From: G020354785 sp964534745
Lineage (GTDB): Bacteria; Bacteroidota; Bacteroidia; Bacteroidales; UBA10428
Assembly (NCBI GenBank): GCA_964534745.1
Contig: CAZHQW010000023.1
Location: 1-43,972, forward strand
Reading direction: 5' to 3'
Length of the DNA: 43,972 nt
Shown: in pieces, positions 14,725-24,448 of the stretch
Numbering within the stretch: position 1 is the first letter of the stretch
How the letters are laid out: the number at the start of each line of letters is the position of its first letter
Made by a program: the position numbers and the translations under genes
The notes under the pieces: generated by a model
The model's input: only the letters and a program-made list of their open reading frames with translations
Told to the model about the DNA's origin: nothing
The model's database searches: none

Positions 14725-17349
14725 TTAAGTTATAAATCCCACAGCTTTTTTAATGGCCCTCTCAATACCTTCGGGATTACTGCCTCCTGCTGTAGCAAAA
14801 AATGGCTGTCCACCCCCTCCCCCGTTAATTTCCTTTGCTGCTTCCCTTATTATTTGTGAGGCATTAATATTCTTTTCCATGACAAGATTGTCAGATACCA
14901 TAATAGTAAGATTGGCCTTACCATTGAGGTCTGCGCCGACAACCATAAATAAATTCTCAACCTTCTTTTTTATCTGGAACGCAAGATCGCGGATAACATC
15001 TGCCGAATCAGCGCTTATCTTCTCTGCAATAATATTTATGTCATTAGCCTTCTTTATTTTCCCTATTAACTCAGACTTTAAGTCTTTTATTCTTGATCTC
15101 CTGAACTGGTCAACCTGCTTCTGAAGTTCTGCATTTTCATCTATAAGGTTTTGAACGGACTTTCCCAGATCCTGGGGGTTCTTTAAAAGGTTACTTATTT
15201 TCTGCAGTATCCTGGACTGGTTATTAACATATTCTTCGGCTTTTACCCCCGATACAGCCTCAATTCTTCTAACACCGGCAGCAATAGCACTTTCTGATAT
15301 AATTTTGAATAATCCTATTTGTCCGGTTGATTCAACATGCGTTCCTCCGCATAATTCAATGGAATCAGCAAATTTTATTACACGTACCACATCTTCATAT
15401 TTTTCACCGAACAAAGCTATTGCACCTGCATTTTTAGCTTCATTAAGAGGCATATGCCTGTTTTCTTCTCTTGGTATGTTCTCCCTGATTTTAGCATTTA
15501 CCAGTGATTCTATCTTCATCAGGTCCTTATCAGATATCTTCTGGTAATGTGAAAAGTCAAACCTGAGGTAGTCCGGACTGACAAGAGAGCCTTTTTGTTC
15601 TATGTGCGGACCAAGGACTTCTCTTAGGGCATGATGCAGCAAATGCGTTGCAGTATGATTATTGGCTGTATCAATCCGCTTTTGTATATCAACAGATGCT
15701 TTAAATGATGCTTCAGGCTTTAAAGGGAGCTTCCCGGCAATATGAATAATAAGGTTATTCTCCTTTATTGTATTCAGGATCTGTATTTTTTCATCTTTAT
15801 TACTGATAAATCCCGAATCACCAACCTGCCCCCCACTCTCGGCATAGAAAGGCGTCCGGTCAAATACAAGGTGGTACAGCTCCCTGTCCCTGGTTCTGAC
15901 CTTCCTGTATCTCTTTATTTTTATTGCTGTTTCAAGGTTATCGTAACCAACGAACTCCTCCTGTTCTTCTTTTGCATCAGTAATGAATGTCCATTCTCCT
16001 GCTTCAACATTGGCAGCACTCTTAGAGCGCTCCTTCTGTTTTGCCATTTCTTTTTCAAATCCCTCCCTGTCTATAGTGAGATTATGTTCCTTAAGAATTA
16101 ATTCTGTCAGGTCCAGCGGAAATCCATAGGTATCGTATAGTTCAAAAGCAACCTCACCCGGTACGGCAACTTTATTCTCTGACCTGGTCCTTGAAACTAT
16201 CTGCTCCAGCAACCTGATTCCCGTATCAAGAGTCCTCAAAAAAGACTGTTCTTCTTCTTTTATCACTTTTTCTAGAAGCTCCTGCTGAACCTTAATTTCG
16301 TTAAATGTTTCACCCATAGTCTTAACAAGTGCAGGAACAAGTTTATAGATGAATGGCTCGTCCTGGTTAAGAAAACTGAAATAGTAACGTATGGCCCTTC
16401 TTAATATTCTTCTTATAACATAACCCGCCTTTACGTTCGATGGTAACTGTCCGTCAGCAATAGCAAATGAAATAGCCCTGAGGTGATCAGCAACAACCCT
16501 CATTGCAACATCGGATTTCTGTGCAACACCATACTTGATCTTGCATATTCCTGAAATCTTGCTAATTACAGGCGTAAATATATCTGTATCGTAGTTTGAT
16601 GTTTTATTCTGAACAACCATGCATAACCTTTCAAAACCCATTCCTGTATCAACATGCTTACTTGGAAGTGCTGTCAGTGTTCCGTCAGCTTTACGGTTAA
16701 ACTGGATAAATACCAGGTTCCATATCTCTATAACTTCGGGATGATCCTTGTTTATAAGACTTGCCCCGTCTTTTTTCTTTCTTTCCTGATCTGATCTCAT
16801 GTCTATATGAATCTCGGAACAGGGACCACAGGGCCCGACATCACCCATCTCCCAAAAATTATCCTTTCTTGAACCAAACAGGATTCTCCCCTCATCCATA
16901 AATACCCTCCAGATGTCAAATGCTTCCCTGTCTTTTTCAATATTCTCATCTTTACTGCCCTCAAATACTGTCGCATACAGCCTGTCTTCAGGGATATTCA
17001 ATTCATCAGTCAGGAATTCCCATGCCCACGATATAGCTTCCTTCTTAAAGTAATCTCCGAAAGACCAGTTGCCTAACATTTCAAACATAGTATGGTGAAA
17101 GGTGTCGTGGCCTACTTCTTCAAGATCGTTATGTTTTCCCGAAACACGAAGACATTTCTGCGTGTTTGCTATTCTCTTATGCTTAATAGCTGAGTTACCG
17201 AGAAAAATATTCTTGAACTGGTTCATCCCTGCATTTGTAAACATTAAGGTAGGATCATTCTTTATCACCATGGATGCAGACGGAACAATAACATGCCCCT
17301 TAAGTCTGAAAAAATCCAAAAATCTCTGGCGGATTTCCTGTGAATTCAT
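14725..17349 (-). CDS. alaS: alanyl-tRNA synthetase
   Basis: A full-length class II synthetase of 874 residues. The N-terminus (RQRFLDFFRLKGH, PSASMVIKNDPTLMFTNAGMNQFK) is the catalytic core. Editing-domain zinc ligands appear as HTATHLLHHAL and, further on, CGGTHVESTGQIG. The C-terminal domain ends in the Gly-rich GGGGGQPFFATAGG. It charges tRNA-Ala with alanine and clears mischarged Ser/Gly. It is divergent from the M23 peptidase gene, a neighbourhood I associate with Bacteroidota. The ATG at 17347-17349 follows a poly-A/T stretch; no perfect TAnnTTTG was seen on this strand. Confidence 0.98.
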   Translation of the reverse strand: MNSQEIRQRFLDFFRLKGHVIVPSASMVIKNDPTLMFTNAGMNQFKNIFLGNSAIKHKRIANTQKCLRVSGKHNDLEEVGHDTFHHTMFEMLGNWSFGDYFKKEAISWAWEFLTDELNIPEDRLYATVFEGSKDENIEKDREAFDIWRVFMDEGRILFGSRKDNFWEMGDVGPCGPCSEIHIDMRSDQERKKKDGASLINKDHPEVIEIWNLVFIQFNRKADGTLTALPSKHVDTGMGFERLCMVVQNKTSNYDTDIFTPVISKISGICKIKYGVAQKSDVAMRVVADHLRAISFAIADGQLPSNVKAGYVIRRILRRAIRYYFSFLNQDEPFIYKLVPALVKTMGETFNEIKVQQELLEKVIKEEEQSFLRTLDTGIRLLEQIVSRTRSENKVAVPGEVAFELYDTYGFPLDLTELILKEHNLTIDREGFEKEMAKQKERSKSAANVEAGEWTFITDAKEEQEEFVGYDNLETAIKIKRYRKVRTRDRELYHLVFDRTPFYAESGGQVGDSGFISNKDEKIQILNTIKENNLIIHIAGKLPLKPEASFKASVDIQKRIDTANNHTATHLLHHALREVLGPHIEQKGSLVSPDYLRFDFSHYQKISDKDLMKIESLVNAKIRENIPREENRHMPLNEAKNAGAIALFGEKYEDVVRVIKFADSIELCGGTHVESTGQIGLFKIISESAIAAGVRRIEAVSGVKAEEYVNNQSRILQKISNLLKNPQDLGKSVQNLIDENAELQKQVDQFRRSRIKDLKSELIGKIKKANDINIIAEKISADSADVIRDLAFQIKKKVENLFMVVGADLNGKANLTIMVSDNLVMEKNINASQIIREAAKEINGGGGGQPFFATAGGSNPEGIERAIKKAVGFIT

Positions 17350-17413
17350 GCGAAAAAAAAGTTTTTTTTACAAAAAATATTAACTGGTTATAAATAATCT
17401 TCCCTGAAATGGC

Positions 17414-17444
17414 TTGTAAATTTAAATTTTTTCTTATAGATTTG
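17414..17444 (+). promoter_or_regulatory. Bacteroidota-type promoter before the first M23 gene
   Basis: A TAGATTTG box at 17437-17444 matches the TAnnTTTG -7 consensus, and TTG at 17414-17416 sits 20 bp upstream as a -33 element. Transcription would start near 17450, which excludes the ATG at 17409 as translation start. Confidence 0.55.
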
Positions 17445-17486
17445 TTGGTATCAGTACAAAATAATTACTTAACCTTTCGATTGCAC

Positions 17487-18446
17487 TTGGGCAAAAGCAT
17501 AAAAAGATATAAATATAACTATAAAACTTTAACATTCGAAATTGTTAATATCTCTCCAGGGAAAAGAATACTTAAATCCCTGGGGCTTATATTAACTGTT
17601 TGTATTATAGCGTTTTGCGGATTTATTTTAATTAATGCCATCTATTCTCCGCAAGAGATATTACTCCAGAAAAAAAGTAAAAAATTAAGTACGTTAATTC
17701 AAAACCTTAACTACCAGCTTGATAGCATCAGCCATGTTTTAGAAAAGACACATTTCAGGAATGATAATCTGTACAGAATTATACTCGAAACTGACACAAT
17801 ACCCCGCACGATAAGGGATGCCGGTATAGGTGGTTCAAAAAAGTCACAGAAAATATCGGATGCAAATAAAGCCGGCCAGGTATTGCTAACTGCACAGAAG
17901 ATAGAAAAGCTATACAGGCAAATAAATATTCAGCAGGAATCTTATGATTTTTTACAGATAAAAGCAGAAGAAAAAGTACGAAAATTATCGTGTATACCTT
18001 CTATTCAACCTCTGTCTACAAGGGATCTGTCGTTTATCAGCTCATATTTTGGCACAAGGGTAGATCCTTTCTTTAAATATCAAAAACCTCATTATGGATT
18101 AGACTTTGTCGCACCAAAAGGAACAAAAATTTATGCAACAGGTGACGGAATTGTAACATTATCGAAATTTTCACGTAAAGGGTATGGGAATGAGATTATT
18201 ATTAATCATTCTTTCGGATACAGTTCACGATATGCACATTTAGATAGTATTTTTGTTAAAGCAGGTGAAAAAGTGAAAAGAGGACAATTAATAGGACTAT
18301 TAGGAAATACTGGACGATCAACTGGGCCACACCTCCATTATGAAATCAGATTTAATGATAATCCTATTAATCCACTGTATTACTACTCGGATGATATTAC
18401 AGGCGAGGAGTACGAAAGGATGCTGAATAATAGCGCATTTCGATAA
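17487..18446 (+). CDS. M23 family metallopeptidase, membrane-anchored (copy 1)
   Basis: Peptidoglycan endopeptidase of the M23 (LytM) family. The frame is open from an ATG at 17409, but I prefer the TTG at 17487. It lies downstream of the promoter box, gives MGKSIKRYKYN that aligns with MPNSKYKFN of the next gene, and yields 319 residues against 322 for that paralogue. Order: one N-terminal transmembrane segment (about 30-52), a coiled-coil linker, then the peptidase domain with HYGLDF, YATGDGIV, YGNEIIINH and the zinc motif HLHYEI. All zinc ligands (H..D, HxH) are present, so it should be active in the periplasm. It forms a two-gene unit with its neighbour, 29 bp apart. Confidence 0.85.
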   Translation: MGKSIKRYKYNYKTLTFEIVNISPGKRILKSLGLILTVCIIAFCGFILINAIYSPQEILLQKKSKKLSTLIQNLNYQLDSISHVLEKTHFRNDNLYRIILETDTIPRTIRDAGIGGSKKSQKISDANKAGQVLLTAQKIEKLYRQINIQQESYDFLQIKAEEKVRKLSCIPSIQPLSTRDLSFISSYFGTRVDPFFKYQKPHYGLDFVAPKGTKIYATGDGIVTLSKFSRKGYGNEIIINHSFGYSSRYAHLDSIFVKAGEKVKRGQLIGLLGNTGRSTGPHLHYEIRFNDNPINPLYYYSDDITGEEYERMLNNSAFR

Positions 18447-18475
18447 TGGATAGATCAAATTAAACATCACTAGCT

Positions 18476-19444
18476 ATGCCAAACAGTAAATACAAGTTTA
18501 ATCCGGAATCGTTAAGCTATTTAAAGATCGAAAGATCATTTAAGCAGAAAATTCTAATCTTCCTGGGGTATTTCTTCGTATTTATATTTATTGGAGCAAT
18601 CGGTTATGTTATAATAAGTTCATTTCATGATACTCCAAAGGTGAAGGGCCTCAAGAGACAGATTAGTGTACTACAAACCAATTATGAAACATTTAATAAG
18701 GATTTAAATAACGTTGAATCTCTGCTTGAATACTTGCAGGAAAGGGATGATAATATTTACAGGACCATTTTTGAAGCAGAGCCTATGCACAAATCAGTGC
18801 GTGATGCAGGTTTTGGAGGAAGCAACAGGTACAGCAACCTGGAGATGACAGACCAGGAAGTTGTGCTGCAGACAGCAAAAAGGCTGGATAAGATCAGGAA
18901 AAAGATATATGTTCAGTCAGTATCCTATGATGAGCTTATTGACCTTGCGACAAACAAAGAGAAGATGGTGGCTGCCGTTCCGGCAATACAGCCAATCTCC
19001 AATAAAGACCTTACCCGTACTGCTTCTGGCTGGGGTTACAGAATTCACCCGATTTATAAAATAAGAAAGTTCCATTATGGCATGGATTTCACAGCTCCTA
19101 CAGGCACAGAAGTATATGCAACGGGTGATGGTACCATAGAATCAGTAGAGAGCTCAAAGAGAGGCTATGGTAATAAAATAGTTGTTAATCACGGATTTGG
19201 ATATAAGACACTATACGCACATTTAAGTGGTTTTAATGTCAAAGTCGGCCAGAATGTGAAAAGAGGCGATGTAATAGGCTATGTGGGTAATACCGGACTG
19301 TCAACAGCACCGCACCTCCATTACGAGGTCCACCTTAATAACAAGAAAGTAAATCCAATAAATTATTATTTCAATGATCTTACTGCAAGCGAGTATGATA
19401 AGATGATTGAACTGTCAACAAAATTTGGAAAATCATTTGATTAA
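18476..19444 (+). CDS. M23 family metallopeptidase, membrane-anchored (copy 2)
   Basis: A 322-residue paralogue of the preceding gene. It has a cytoplasmic N-terminus with KYKFNPESLSY, a membrane segment (about 24-45), a coiled coil (about 55-100), the conserved RDAGFGGSNRY linker, and an M23 domain with HYGMDF, YGNKIVVNH, LYAHL and HLHYEV. Zinc ligands are complete. The substrate is expected to be peptidoglycan crossbridges. The shared RDAGxGGS linker in both copies may be a partner-binding site. A strong intrinsic terminator follows. Confidence 0.92.
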   Translation: MPNSKYKFNPESLSYLKIERSFKQKILIFLGYFFVFIFIGAIGYVIISSFHDTPKVKGLKRQISVLQTNYETFNKDLNNVESLLEYLQERDDNIYRTIFEAEPMHKSVRDAGFGGSNRYSNLEMTDQEVVLQTAKRLDKIRKKIYVQSVSYDELIDLATNKEKMVAAVPAIQPISNKDLTRTASGWGYRIHPIYKIRKFHYGMDFTAPTGTEVYATGDGTIESVESSKRGYGNKIVVNHGFGYKTLYAHLSGFNVKVGQNVKRGDVIGYVGNTGLSTAPHLHYEVHLNNKKVNPINYYFNDLTASEYDKMIELSTKFGKSFD

Positions 19445-19473
19445 GATCTTAACCCCCCACTACTTATAACAAC

Positions 19474-19506
19474 AAAAGGCTGCTCCCAGAGCAGTCTTTT
19501 TTATTT
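19474..19506 (+). terminator. intrinsic terminator after the M23 pair
   Basis: Stem GGCTGCTC / GAGCAGTC (one G-T pair) with loop CCA at 19478-19496, preceded by AAAA and followed by TTTTTT. This is the clearest rho-independent terminator in the window. Confidence 0.85.
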
Positions 19507-19521
19507 TGAGCGTTTTATTAC

Positions 19522-19529
19522 TACATTTG
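19522..19529 (+). promoter_or_regulatory. possible -7 box (TACATTTG) before the YncE-like gene
   Basis: TACATTTG matches TAnnTTTG just after the terminator. It lies only 7 bp before ATG 19536, so transcripts would be nearly leaderless; no -33 at good spacing was seen. Confidence 0.3.
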
Positions 19530-19535
19530 AAAGTT

Positions 19536-20834
19536 ATGAGACTTCTTTTTATCACTGTACAGATTTTATTTATAAGCCATGCGACCATTGCACAGGAGCT
19601 GAAGGCAGAGCGCGTTATAATCGGCACAAAATCTGTACCTGATACTTCTGAAGTAAGATTGACACTTATGGCCAGGATACAGGGCTATAACTCATCTGCC
19701 AGAAACAGCAACGATATATATGACAGAAGCGTGGGATCTCCCAAATCTGTCATTATACTTGAAGAAAAAAACAAATTCTATATAAATAATCTTGAAAACA
19801 GGTCAACATCAGTCTATAATCTTGAAAATCTCAATCTGATTAAAATAATCAGGCACAGGTTCACAGCTGAAAGTTCATATTTATTTAAGGATACATCCCT
19901 GTTTGACTATGAATTCAATACAAGAAAAAACGAGTTTAATATATTTCAGGGAAAACCAGTTGAAGGATGCCTGTCCCATAATAACAAATACTTATGGGTA
20001 ACATACTACAGGCGTACATATGACTTGAATGCCATAGATCCTTCTGCCGTAGCTATTATAGATACCGACAAAGATGAAATAGTGAGGGTTATGCCTACGG
20101 CTCCCCTGCCAAAGATGATAGCATGCTCACCTGACAATAAATACATCGCCGTAACACACTGGGGTGATAATTCAATCGGGATAATTGATATCAGCAGTAA
20201 TAATACTGACAGTTTCAAATATGTTAAACTGTTTGAGGTCGGAAAACGTCCTGCCCTGGATTTTGATAATACAACCAAAATAGACAGGGATAAAGACTGC
20301 GGGTATTGCCTGAGAGGAACCGTATTTTCACCTGACAGCAAATATTTGCTTGTAGGCAGGATGGGAGGAGGAGGTATTGCAGTGTTCGATATGACAAACA
20401 TGAGTTATATAAGAAGTGTGTTTGGCATGCAGACAAATATAAGACACCTTGCCGTGGTTGGCGATAATCTTTATATCGGAACAAATATTACAGGATATGT
20501 GCAGGTGACCGGCATCTACGATCTAATTGACGCAGCATTAGGCTCAAAATCGGATTACAGCTCATGGAGAAGCAGGTATGTCGGTAAAGGCGTAAGGACC
20601 ATCGAAGTTACAGCCGACGGAAGGTATATCTTTGCTGCAGTTAATAATGAAAGCAAAGTGGCGGTGGTAAAAAGCAGTGACATGAGTATCGTATCAACAA
20701 TCAGTGCTGATTCCTTTCCTGTAGGCATGGACATTACAAGCGATAACTCAAGGCTAATTGTAACTTCGCAGGGACGGCCATCCTCAGGAGGCGGACAATC
20801 AATAATGATATTTAAAATTGATATCCGGGAATAA
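19536..20834 (+). CDS. exported YncE-like beta-propeller protein
   Basis: A 432-residue protein. ATG 19536 is chosen over an upstream TTG because it begins a signal peptide (MRLLFITVQILFISHATIAQ). The body has repeated WD40/YncE-like blades: VAIIDTDKDEIVRV, CSPDNKYIAVTHWGDNSIGIIDI, FSPDSKYLLVGRMGGGGIAVFDM, TADGRYIFAAVNNESKVAVV and SDNSRLIVTSQG. The pattern of a date-like strand, SPD.KY and IDI is that of YVTN/cytochrome-D1-like propellers. A CGYC motif occurs in one loop. The protein is probably periplasmic; its binding partner is unknown. It is a single gene set off from the M23 pair by the terminator. Confidence 0.85.
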   Translation: MRLLFITVQILFISHATIAQELKAERVIIGTKSVPDTSEVRLTLMARIQGYNSSARNSNDIYDRSVGSPKSVIILEEKNKFYINNLENRSTSVYNLENLNLIKIIRHRFTAESSYLFKDTSLFDYEFNTRKNEFNIFQGKPVEGCLSHNNKYLWVTYYRRTYDLNAIDPSAVAIIDTDKDEIVRVMPTAPLPKMIACSPDNKYIAVTHWGDNSIGIIDISSNNTDSFKYVKLFEVGKRPALDFDNTTKIDRDKDCGYCLRGTVFSPDSKYLLVGRMGGGGIAVFDMTNMSYIRSVFGMQTNIRHLAVVGDNLYIGTNITGYVQVTGIYDLIDAALGSKSDYSSWRSRYVGKGVRTIEVTADGRYIFAAVNNESKVAVVKSSDMSIVSTISADSFPVGMDITSDNSRLIVTSQGRPSSGGGQSIMIFKIDIRE

Positions 20835-20949
20835 TAACTGTTGTATCAGTAGGCAGTTATTTCAATAGTTTAGGTAATAATTTGTAAAGTATTGGTTTAT
20901 TTTGATTTATTTATTAAATTAGTTACTGATTTATTTTTAATTCTTTCAT

Positions 20950-21285
20950 ATGCCTTACAAAGAAAAGAAAGTTGAGAAACTATATTATTCAATAGGAGAA
21001 GTTGCCGGGATATTCGGGGTCAATACTTCATTAATCAGGTTCTGGGAAAAGGAGTTTGATATTATAAAACCAAAAAAGAATAAAAAGGGAAACAGATTCT
21101 TCACAAAACAGGATATTGATAACTTTCACCTTATTTATCACCTTGTAAAAGAAAGGGGCATGACATTGCAGGGAGCCAAGAAGAAGCTTAAAGATAATAA
21201 AGAGGACACCATTAATAACTTTGAAATAGTAAAGTCTCTTAATGACATAAAAAATTTACTTCTGGAAATTAAAGATGCTTTATAG
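20950..21285 (+). CDS. MerR-family transcriptional regulator (small)
   Basis: A 111-residue protein whose N-terminal 75 residues are a MerR winged helix: YYSIGEVAGIFGVNTSLIRFWEKEF, then KKNKKGNRFFTKQDI. The C-terminus is a short amphipathic helix suited to dimerisation, with no effector domain and no metal-binding cysteines. Small MerR proteins of this type near M23 peptidases and alaS are conserved in Bacteroidota. The target is unknown. Confidence 0.9.
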   Translation: MPYKEKKVEKLYYSIGEVAGIFGVNTSLIRFWEKEFDIIKPKKNKKGNRFFTKQDIDNFHLIYHLVKERGMTLQGAKKKLKDNKEDTINNFEIVKSLNDIKNLLLEIKDAL

Positions 21286-21361
21286 CTAACGCTATACCTG
21301 AGAAATAAATTAGATTATCTATACAGTTTTTAACCTGAAAATCATTAAACAATAACAAGAC

Positions 21362-22456
21362 ATGAAGTTATCTGAAATAATTTCTGTAATCGAATCATTT
21401 GCCCCACTCGCATACCAGGAGAACTATGATAATTCAGGACTTATCCTGGGAGATCCCTCAATGGAAATAAATAAAGCCCTTATTACTATAGACGTTACTG
21501 AAGAAGTTATTGATGAAGCCCTTAAATGCGGTGCAAATCTTATTATCTCACATCACCCGCCTATATTTAACGCAATAAAAAAAATTACAGGCAATTCTTA
21601 TACGGAAAGGATAATAATTAAAGCAATTAAAAATACCCTGGCTATCTACTCAGCCCACACCAATATTGATAATATTGAACAAGGTGTTAATTTAAAAATA
21701 TGCCAGAAGCTCCATATTGCCAACCCCCGTATTCTGCGTCCCCTTGCCGGGGAACTAAGAAAGATAGTGACATTTGTTCCACTAAGCCATGCTGATGCTG
21801 TGCGCAAAGCATTGTTTAATGCGGGAGCCGGACATATAGGGAATTACGAACAATGTAGCTATAACCTTGAAGGATTAGGGACATTCAAAGGATCTGAAGA
21901 TACCAATCCCTTTGCCGGAGAAAAGGGGAAGCTCCACTTTGAAAAGGAAGTGAGGATAGAGACTGTTTTTCCGAAGGTTATACAGTCAAAGGTCGTTTCA
22001 GCACTGTTATCAGCCCATCCATATGAAGAGGTTGCCTATGACATTTATCCCCTGGAAAATGATTATTATAAGGCCGGACAGGGAATGGCAGGGGAGCTGG
22101 AAAAAGAGACCGGAGAACTGGCCTTTTTAAAGGAAATAAAGTCAGTTTTCAATACAAAGATTATAAGACATACCAGGCTGCGGAATAAAAAAATTAAACG
22201 TGTTGCTGTTTGCGGGGGAAGCGGCTCCCACCTTATAAAAGATGCTATTAAAGCAGGTGCAGACATATTTATCACCGGTGATATTAAATACCACCAGTTC
22301 TTTGAAGCCTCTGACAAAATAGTAATTGCCGATATCGGCCATTACCAGAGTGAGCAATTTACAAAAGAAATTTTTTATGAATTACTTAAAAAAAATTTAC
22401 CTAAATTTGCGCTTCATTTATCTGAATTAAATCCTGATCCGATAATTTATTTTTAA
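21362..22456 (+). CDS. Nif3-like dinuclear metal centre protein (YqfO type)
   Basis: A 364-residue Nif3/YbgI family protein with the YqfO-like insert. Metal ligands are visible in IISHHPPIF (about 60-68), YSAHTNID (about 100-107) and, near the end, DIGHYQSEQF. The middle portion (about 130-235) is the PII/CutA-like inserted domain with LLSAHPYEEVAYD. Family members form hexameric toroids; the reaction is not settled, although they are often labelled GTP cyclohydrolase 1 type 2. It is followed after 3 bp by the zinc-ribbon gene, the usual pairing. Confidence 0.93.
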   Translation: MKLSEIISVIESFAPLAYQENYDNSGLILGDPSMEINKALITIDVTEEVIDEALKCGANLIISHHPPIFNAIKKITGNSYTERIIIKAIKNTLAIYSAHTNIDNIEQGVNLKICQKLHIANPRILRPLAGELRKIVTFVPLSHADAVRKALFNAGAGHIGNYEQCSYNLEGLGTFKGSEDTNPFAGEKGKLHFEKEVRIETVFPKVIQSKVVSALLSAHPYEEVAYDIYPLENDYYKAGQGMAGELEKETGELAFLKEIKSVFNTKIIRHTRLRNKKIKRVAVCGGSGSHLIKDAIKAGADIFITGDIKYHQFFEASDKIVIADIGHYQSEQFTKEIFYELLKKNLPKFALHLSELNPDPIIYF

Positions 22457-22459
22457 AAT

Positions 22460-23242
22460 ATGGAAGTTAAAACAAAAACCACTGAAAAATCTGAGCTGCC
22501 AGTTGAAGAGAAATTAAGGGCATTATTCAGGCTTCAGAAAGTCAATTCCGAAATTGATAAAATAAGAACACTAAGAGGAGAGCTGCCTCTTGAAGTACAG
22601 GACCTGGAAGATGAAATAGCCGGGCTCCAGACACGTGTGGAAAAGTACCATGAAGAAGTAAAAGGTCTTGAATCGGCAGTTGGCACCAAAAAGAATGAGA
22701 TCCTTGAGGCCCAGTCTCTTATTGATAAATATAAAGAACAGCAAAATAATGTGCGAAATAACAGAGAGTATGAGTCAATCTCAAAAGAAATAGAATACCA
22801 GACCCTTGAAATTGAACTATGCGAAAAAAGAATAAAGGAATATATTGGCCAGATCAAGGATAAAAACACAATTATTGAAGAATCAAAAAAGACTCTTGAG
22901 GAGAGGATCAATGATTTGAATGACAAGAAATCAGAACTGGATGAGATAATCAAAGATACGGAAAAAGAGGAAGAGCTGCTCCTGAATAAAAGAAAGGATT
23001 ACGAATCTATCATTGAAGAACGGCTTCTGACTGCATATAAAAAAATCAGAAAAAACGCGAGAAACGGACTCGCAGTGGTTACTGTCGAGAGAGATGCCTG
23101 TGGCGGATGTTTCAATAAAATACCTCCGCAAAGACAACTGGACATACGCTCGAGGAAAAAGATTATCGTATGTGAATACTGCGGAAGAATACTAGTGGAT
23201 ATTGATTTATCAACAGAAGATGACGACGGTAAGAAATCCTAA
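22460..23242 (+). CDS. coiled-coil protein with C4 zinc ribbon (CT398-like)
   Basis: 260 residues: an N-terminal two-thirds that is a long charged antiparallel coiled coil (about 20-185), then a zinc ribbon with two Cys pairs, CGGCFNKI and CEYCGRIL, near 215-245. The layout matches CT398/DUF164 proteins, thought to act as nucleic-acid or protein scaffolds. It starts 3 bp after the Nif3 gene and overlaps the tail of the CapA gene by 4 bp. Confidence 0.92.
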   Translation: MEVKTKTTEKSELPVEEKLRALFRLQKVNSEIDKIRTLRGELPLEVQDLEDEIAGLQTRVEKYHEEVKGLESAVGTKKNEILEAQSLIDKYKEQQNNVRNNREYESISKEIEYQTLEIELCEKRIKEYIGQIKDKNTIIEESKKTLEERINDLNDKKSELDEIIKDTEKEEELLLNKRKDYESIIEERLLTAYKKIRKNARNGLAVVTVERDACGGCFNKIPPQRQLDIRSRKKIIVCEYCGRILVDIDLSTEDDDGKKS

Positions 23243-24399
23243 AAGCTTTTTACAGAGTCAGTAGTAAATATTTTAAAATCGTGATAATACTTACTTTCCG
23301 GGATGTTATACAATAATCCCTTAGTATCATTATAAAACCTGGTTATTTTATACCTGTCGTGGTCTGAAAAATTAAAAAAGCTCTCGTTCTCTGAATAAAG
23401 TTTTACCGGTATTATGTAAAAGGATGAGTTTTCTTTTTTATCTTCCCTGTATACCCAGGCCGGCAGGTAAGAATAGTCAAATACCCTGGTGCCCCTGTCT
23501 GTTTTAACCAGTACCAGTTCAAATACTATTCCCCCGTCTTTGTATTGTTCCCTCTGGTTGGATACAAAATTACCCAGTGAATACACTACTATATTGAAAA
23601 CTGAAGAATCGGAATTATCGGGATAATAAAGTCTAACCGGCTGAACAACATGAGGGTGCGAGCCAATTATAGCATCGGCTCCACTGCTCAGCATAAACTC
23701 TGCGAGGCATACCTGTGCATCATGTTCATATCTCTCATACTCATTGCCCCAGTGCATATTAATAATTATATAATCAACACAGGCTGATCTGGCTTTCAGG
23801 ATATCCTTTCTAATTAATGCGGTATCAATCCTGTTTACAATACATGGAGTATCCTCCTTAAGGCTGTTTGTGCCATATGTATAATTAAGAAGAGCAATGC
23901 TTATATTGTTCTTTTTAACAATCAACGGATAACATAAATCCCTTTCCATTATATTTCTGAAAGTACCTGTATGGATAACATCAAGTGAATCAAGAATGTC
24001 AAGGGTCCTGTTGAAACCTCTCTTACCCCTGTCAAGAGCATGGTTATTGGAGTTAACAAATATATCAAAACCTGCTTCCCGTGCTGCAATGGCAAGGTTA
24101 TCCGGACTTGAAAACCGGGGGTAGCCGCTATAGGGAGGTCCTGCAAGCGTAACTTCCAAATTAGCTATGGCTATATCGGCATTCTTTATATAAGAGTTTA
24201 TATACCTGAATGTTGGCTCATAATTATAACTTCCTGTCTGCGCATCATATGCTCCCTGTATCTGTGCATCATGGCCCATGATATCACCGGCAAATATAAT
24301 CTTAAGGCAGGAGGTGTCGTTATCTCCGCCTTCAGGGTAAGCCCATAATGAAAAAACAAATAATACTGATAAAATACAGACTGTCCGCTTGTTTGACAT
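23239..24399 (-). CDS. CapA family protein (metallophosphatase fold)
   Basis: An exported 386-residue protein. ATG 24399 is chosen because it starts a clean signal peptide (MSNKRTVCILSVLFVFS); a further ATG lies at 24420. The core has the CapA motifs in order: FAGDIMGHD, ANLEVTLAGPP, NSNNHALDRG, NMHWGNEY and GSHPHVVQPV, the His/Asp/Asn set of the calcineurin-like metal site. CapA/PgsA proteins take part in poly-gamma-glutamate or capsule handling; many homologues outside such loci are of unknown role. It follows the lemA-TPM genes by 49 bp and may be their last cistron. Confidence 0.9.
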   Translation of the reverse strand: MSNKRTVCILSVLFVFSLWAYPEGGDNDTSCLKIIFAGDIMGHDAQIQGAYDAQTGSYNYEPTFRYINSYIKNADIAIANLEVTLAGPPYSGYPRFSSPDNLAIAAREAGFDIFVNSNNHALDRGKRGFNRTLDILDSLDVIHTGTFRNIMERDLCYPLIVKKNNISIALLNYTYGTNSLKEDTPCIVNRIDTALIRKDILKARSACVDYIIINMHWGNEYERYEHDAQVCLAEFMLSSGADAIIGSHPHVVQPVRLYYPDNSDSSVFNIVVYSLGNFVSNQREQYKDGGIVFELVLVKTDRGTRVFDYSYLPAWVYREDKKENSSFYIIPVKLYSENESFFNFSDHDRYKITRFYNDTKGLLYNIPESKYYHDFKIFTTDSVKSF

Positions 24400-24448
24400 A
24401 AACTTGAAATATATCCCCAAGACCAGTTATTTTTAGATTGATAAATTA

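Noticed and set aside
15742..16101. Plus-strand ORF inside alaS
   Set aside because: Antisense shadow of a well-supported housekeeping gene with no independent signal.
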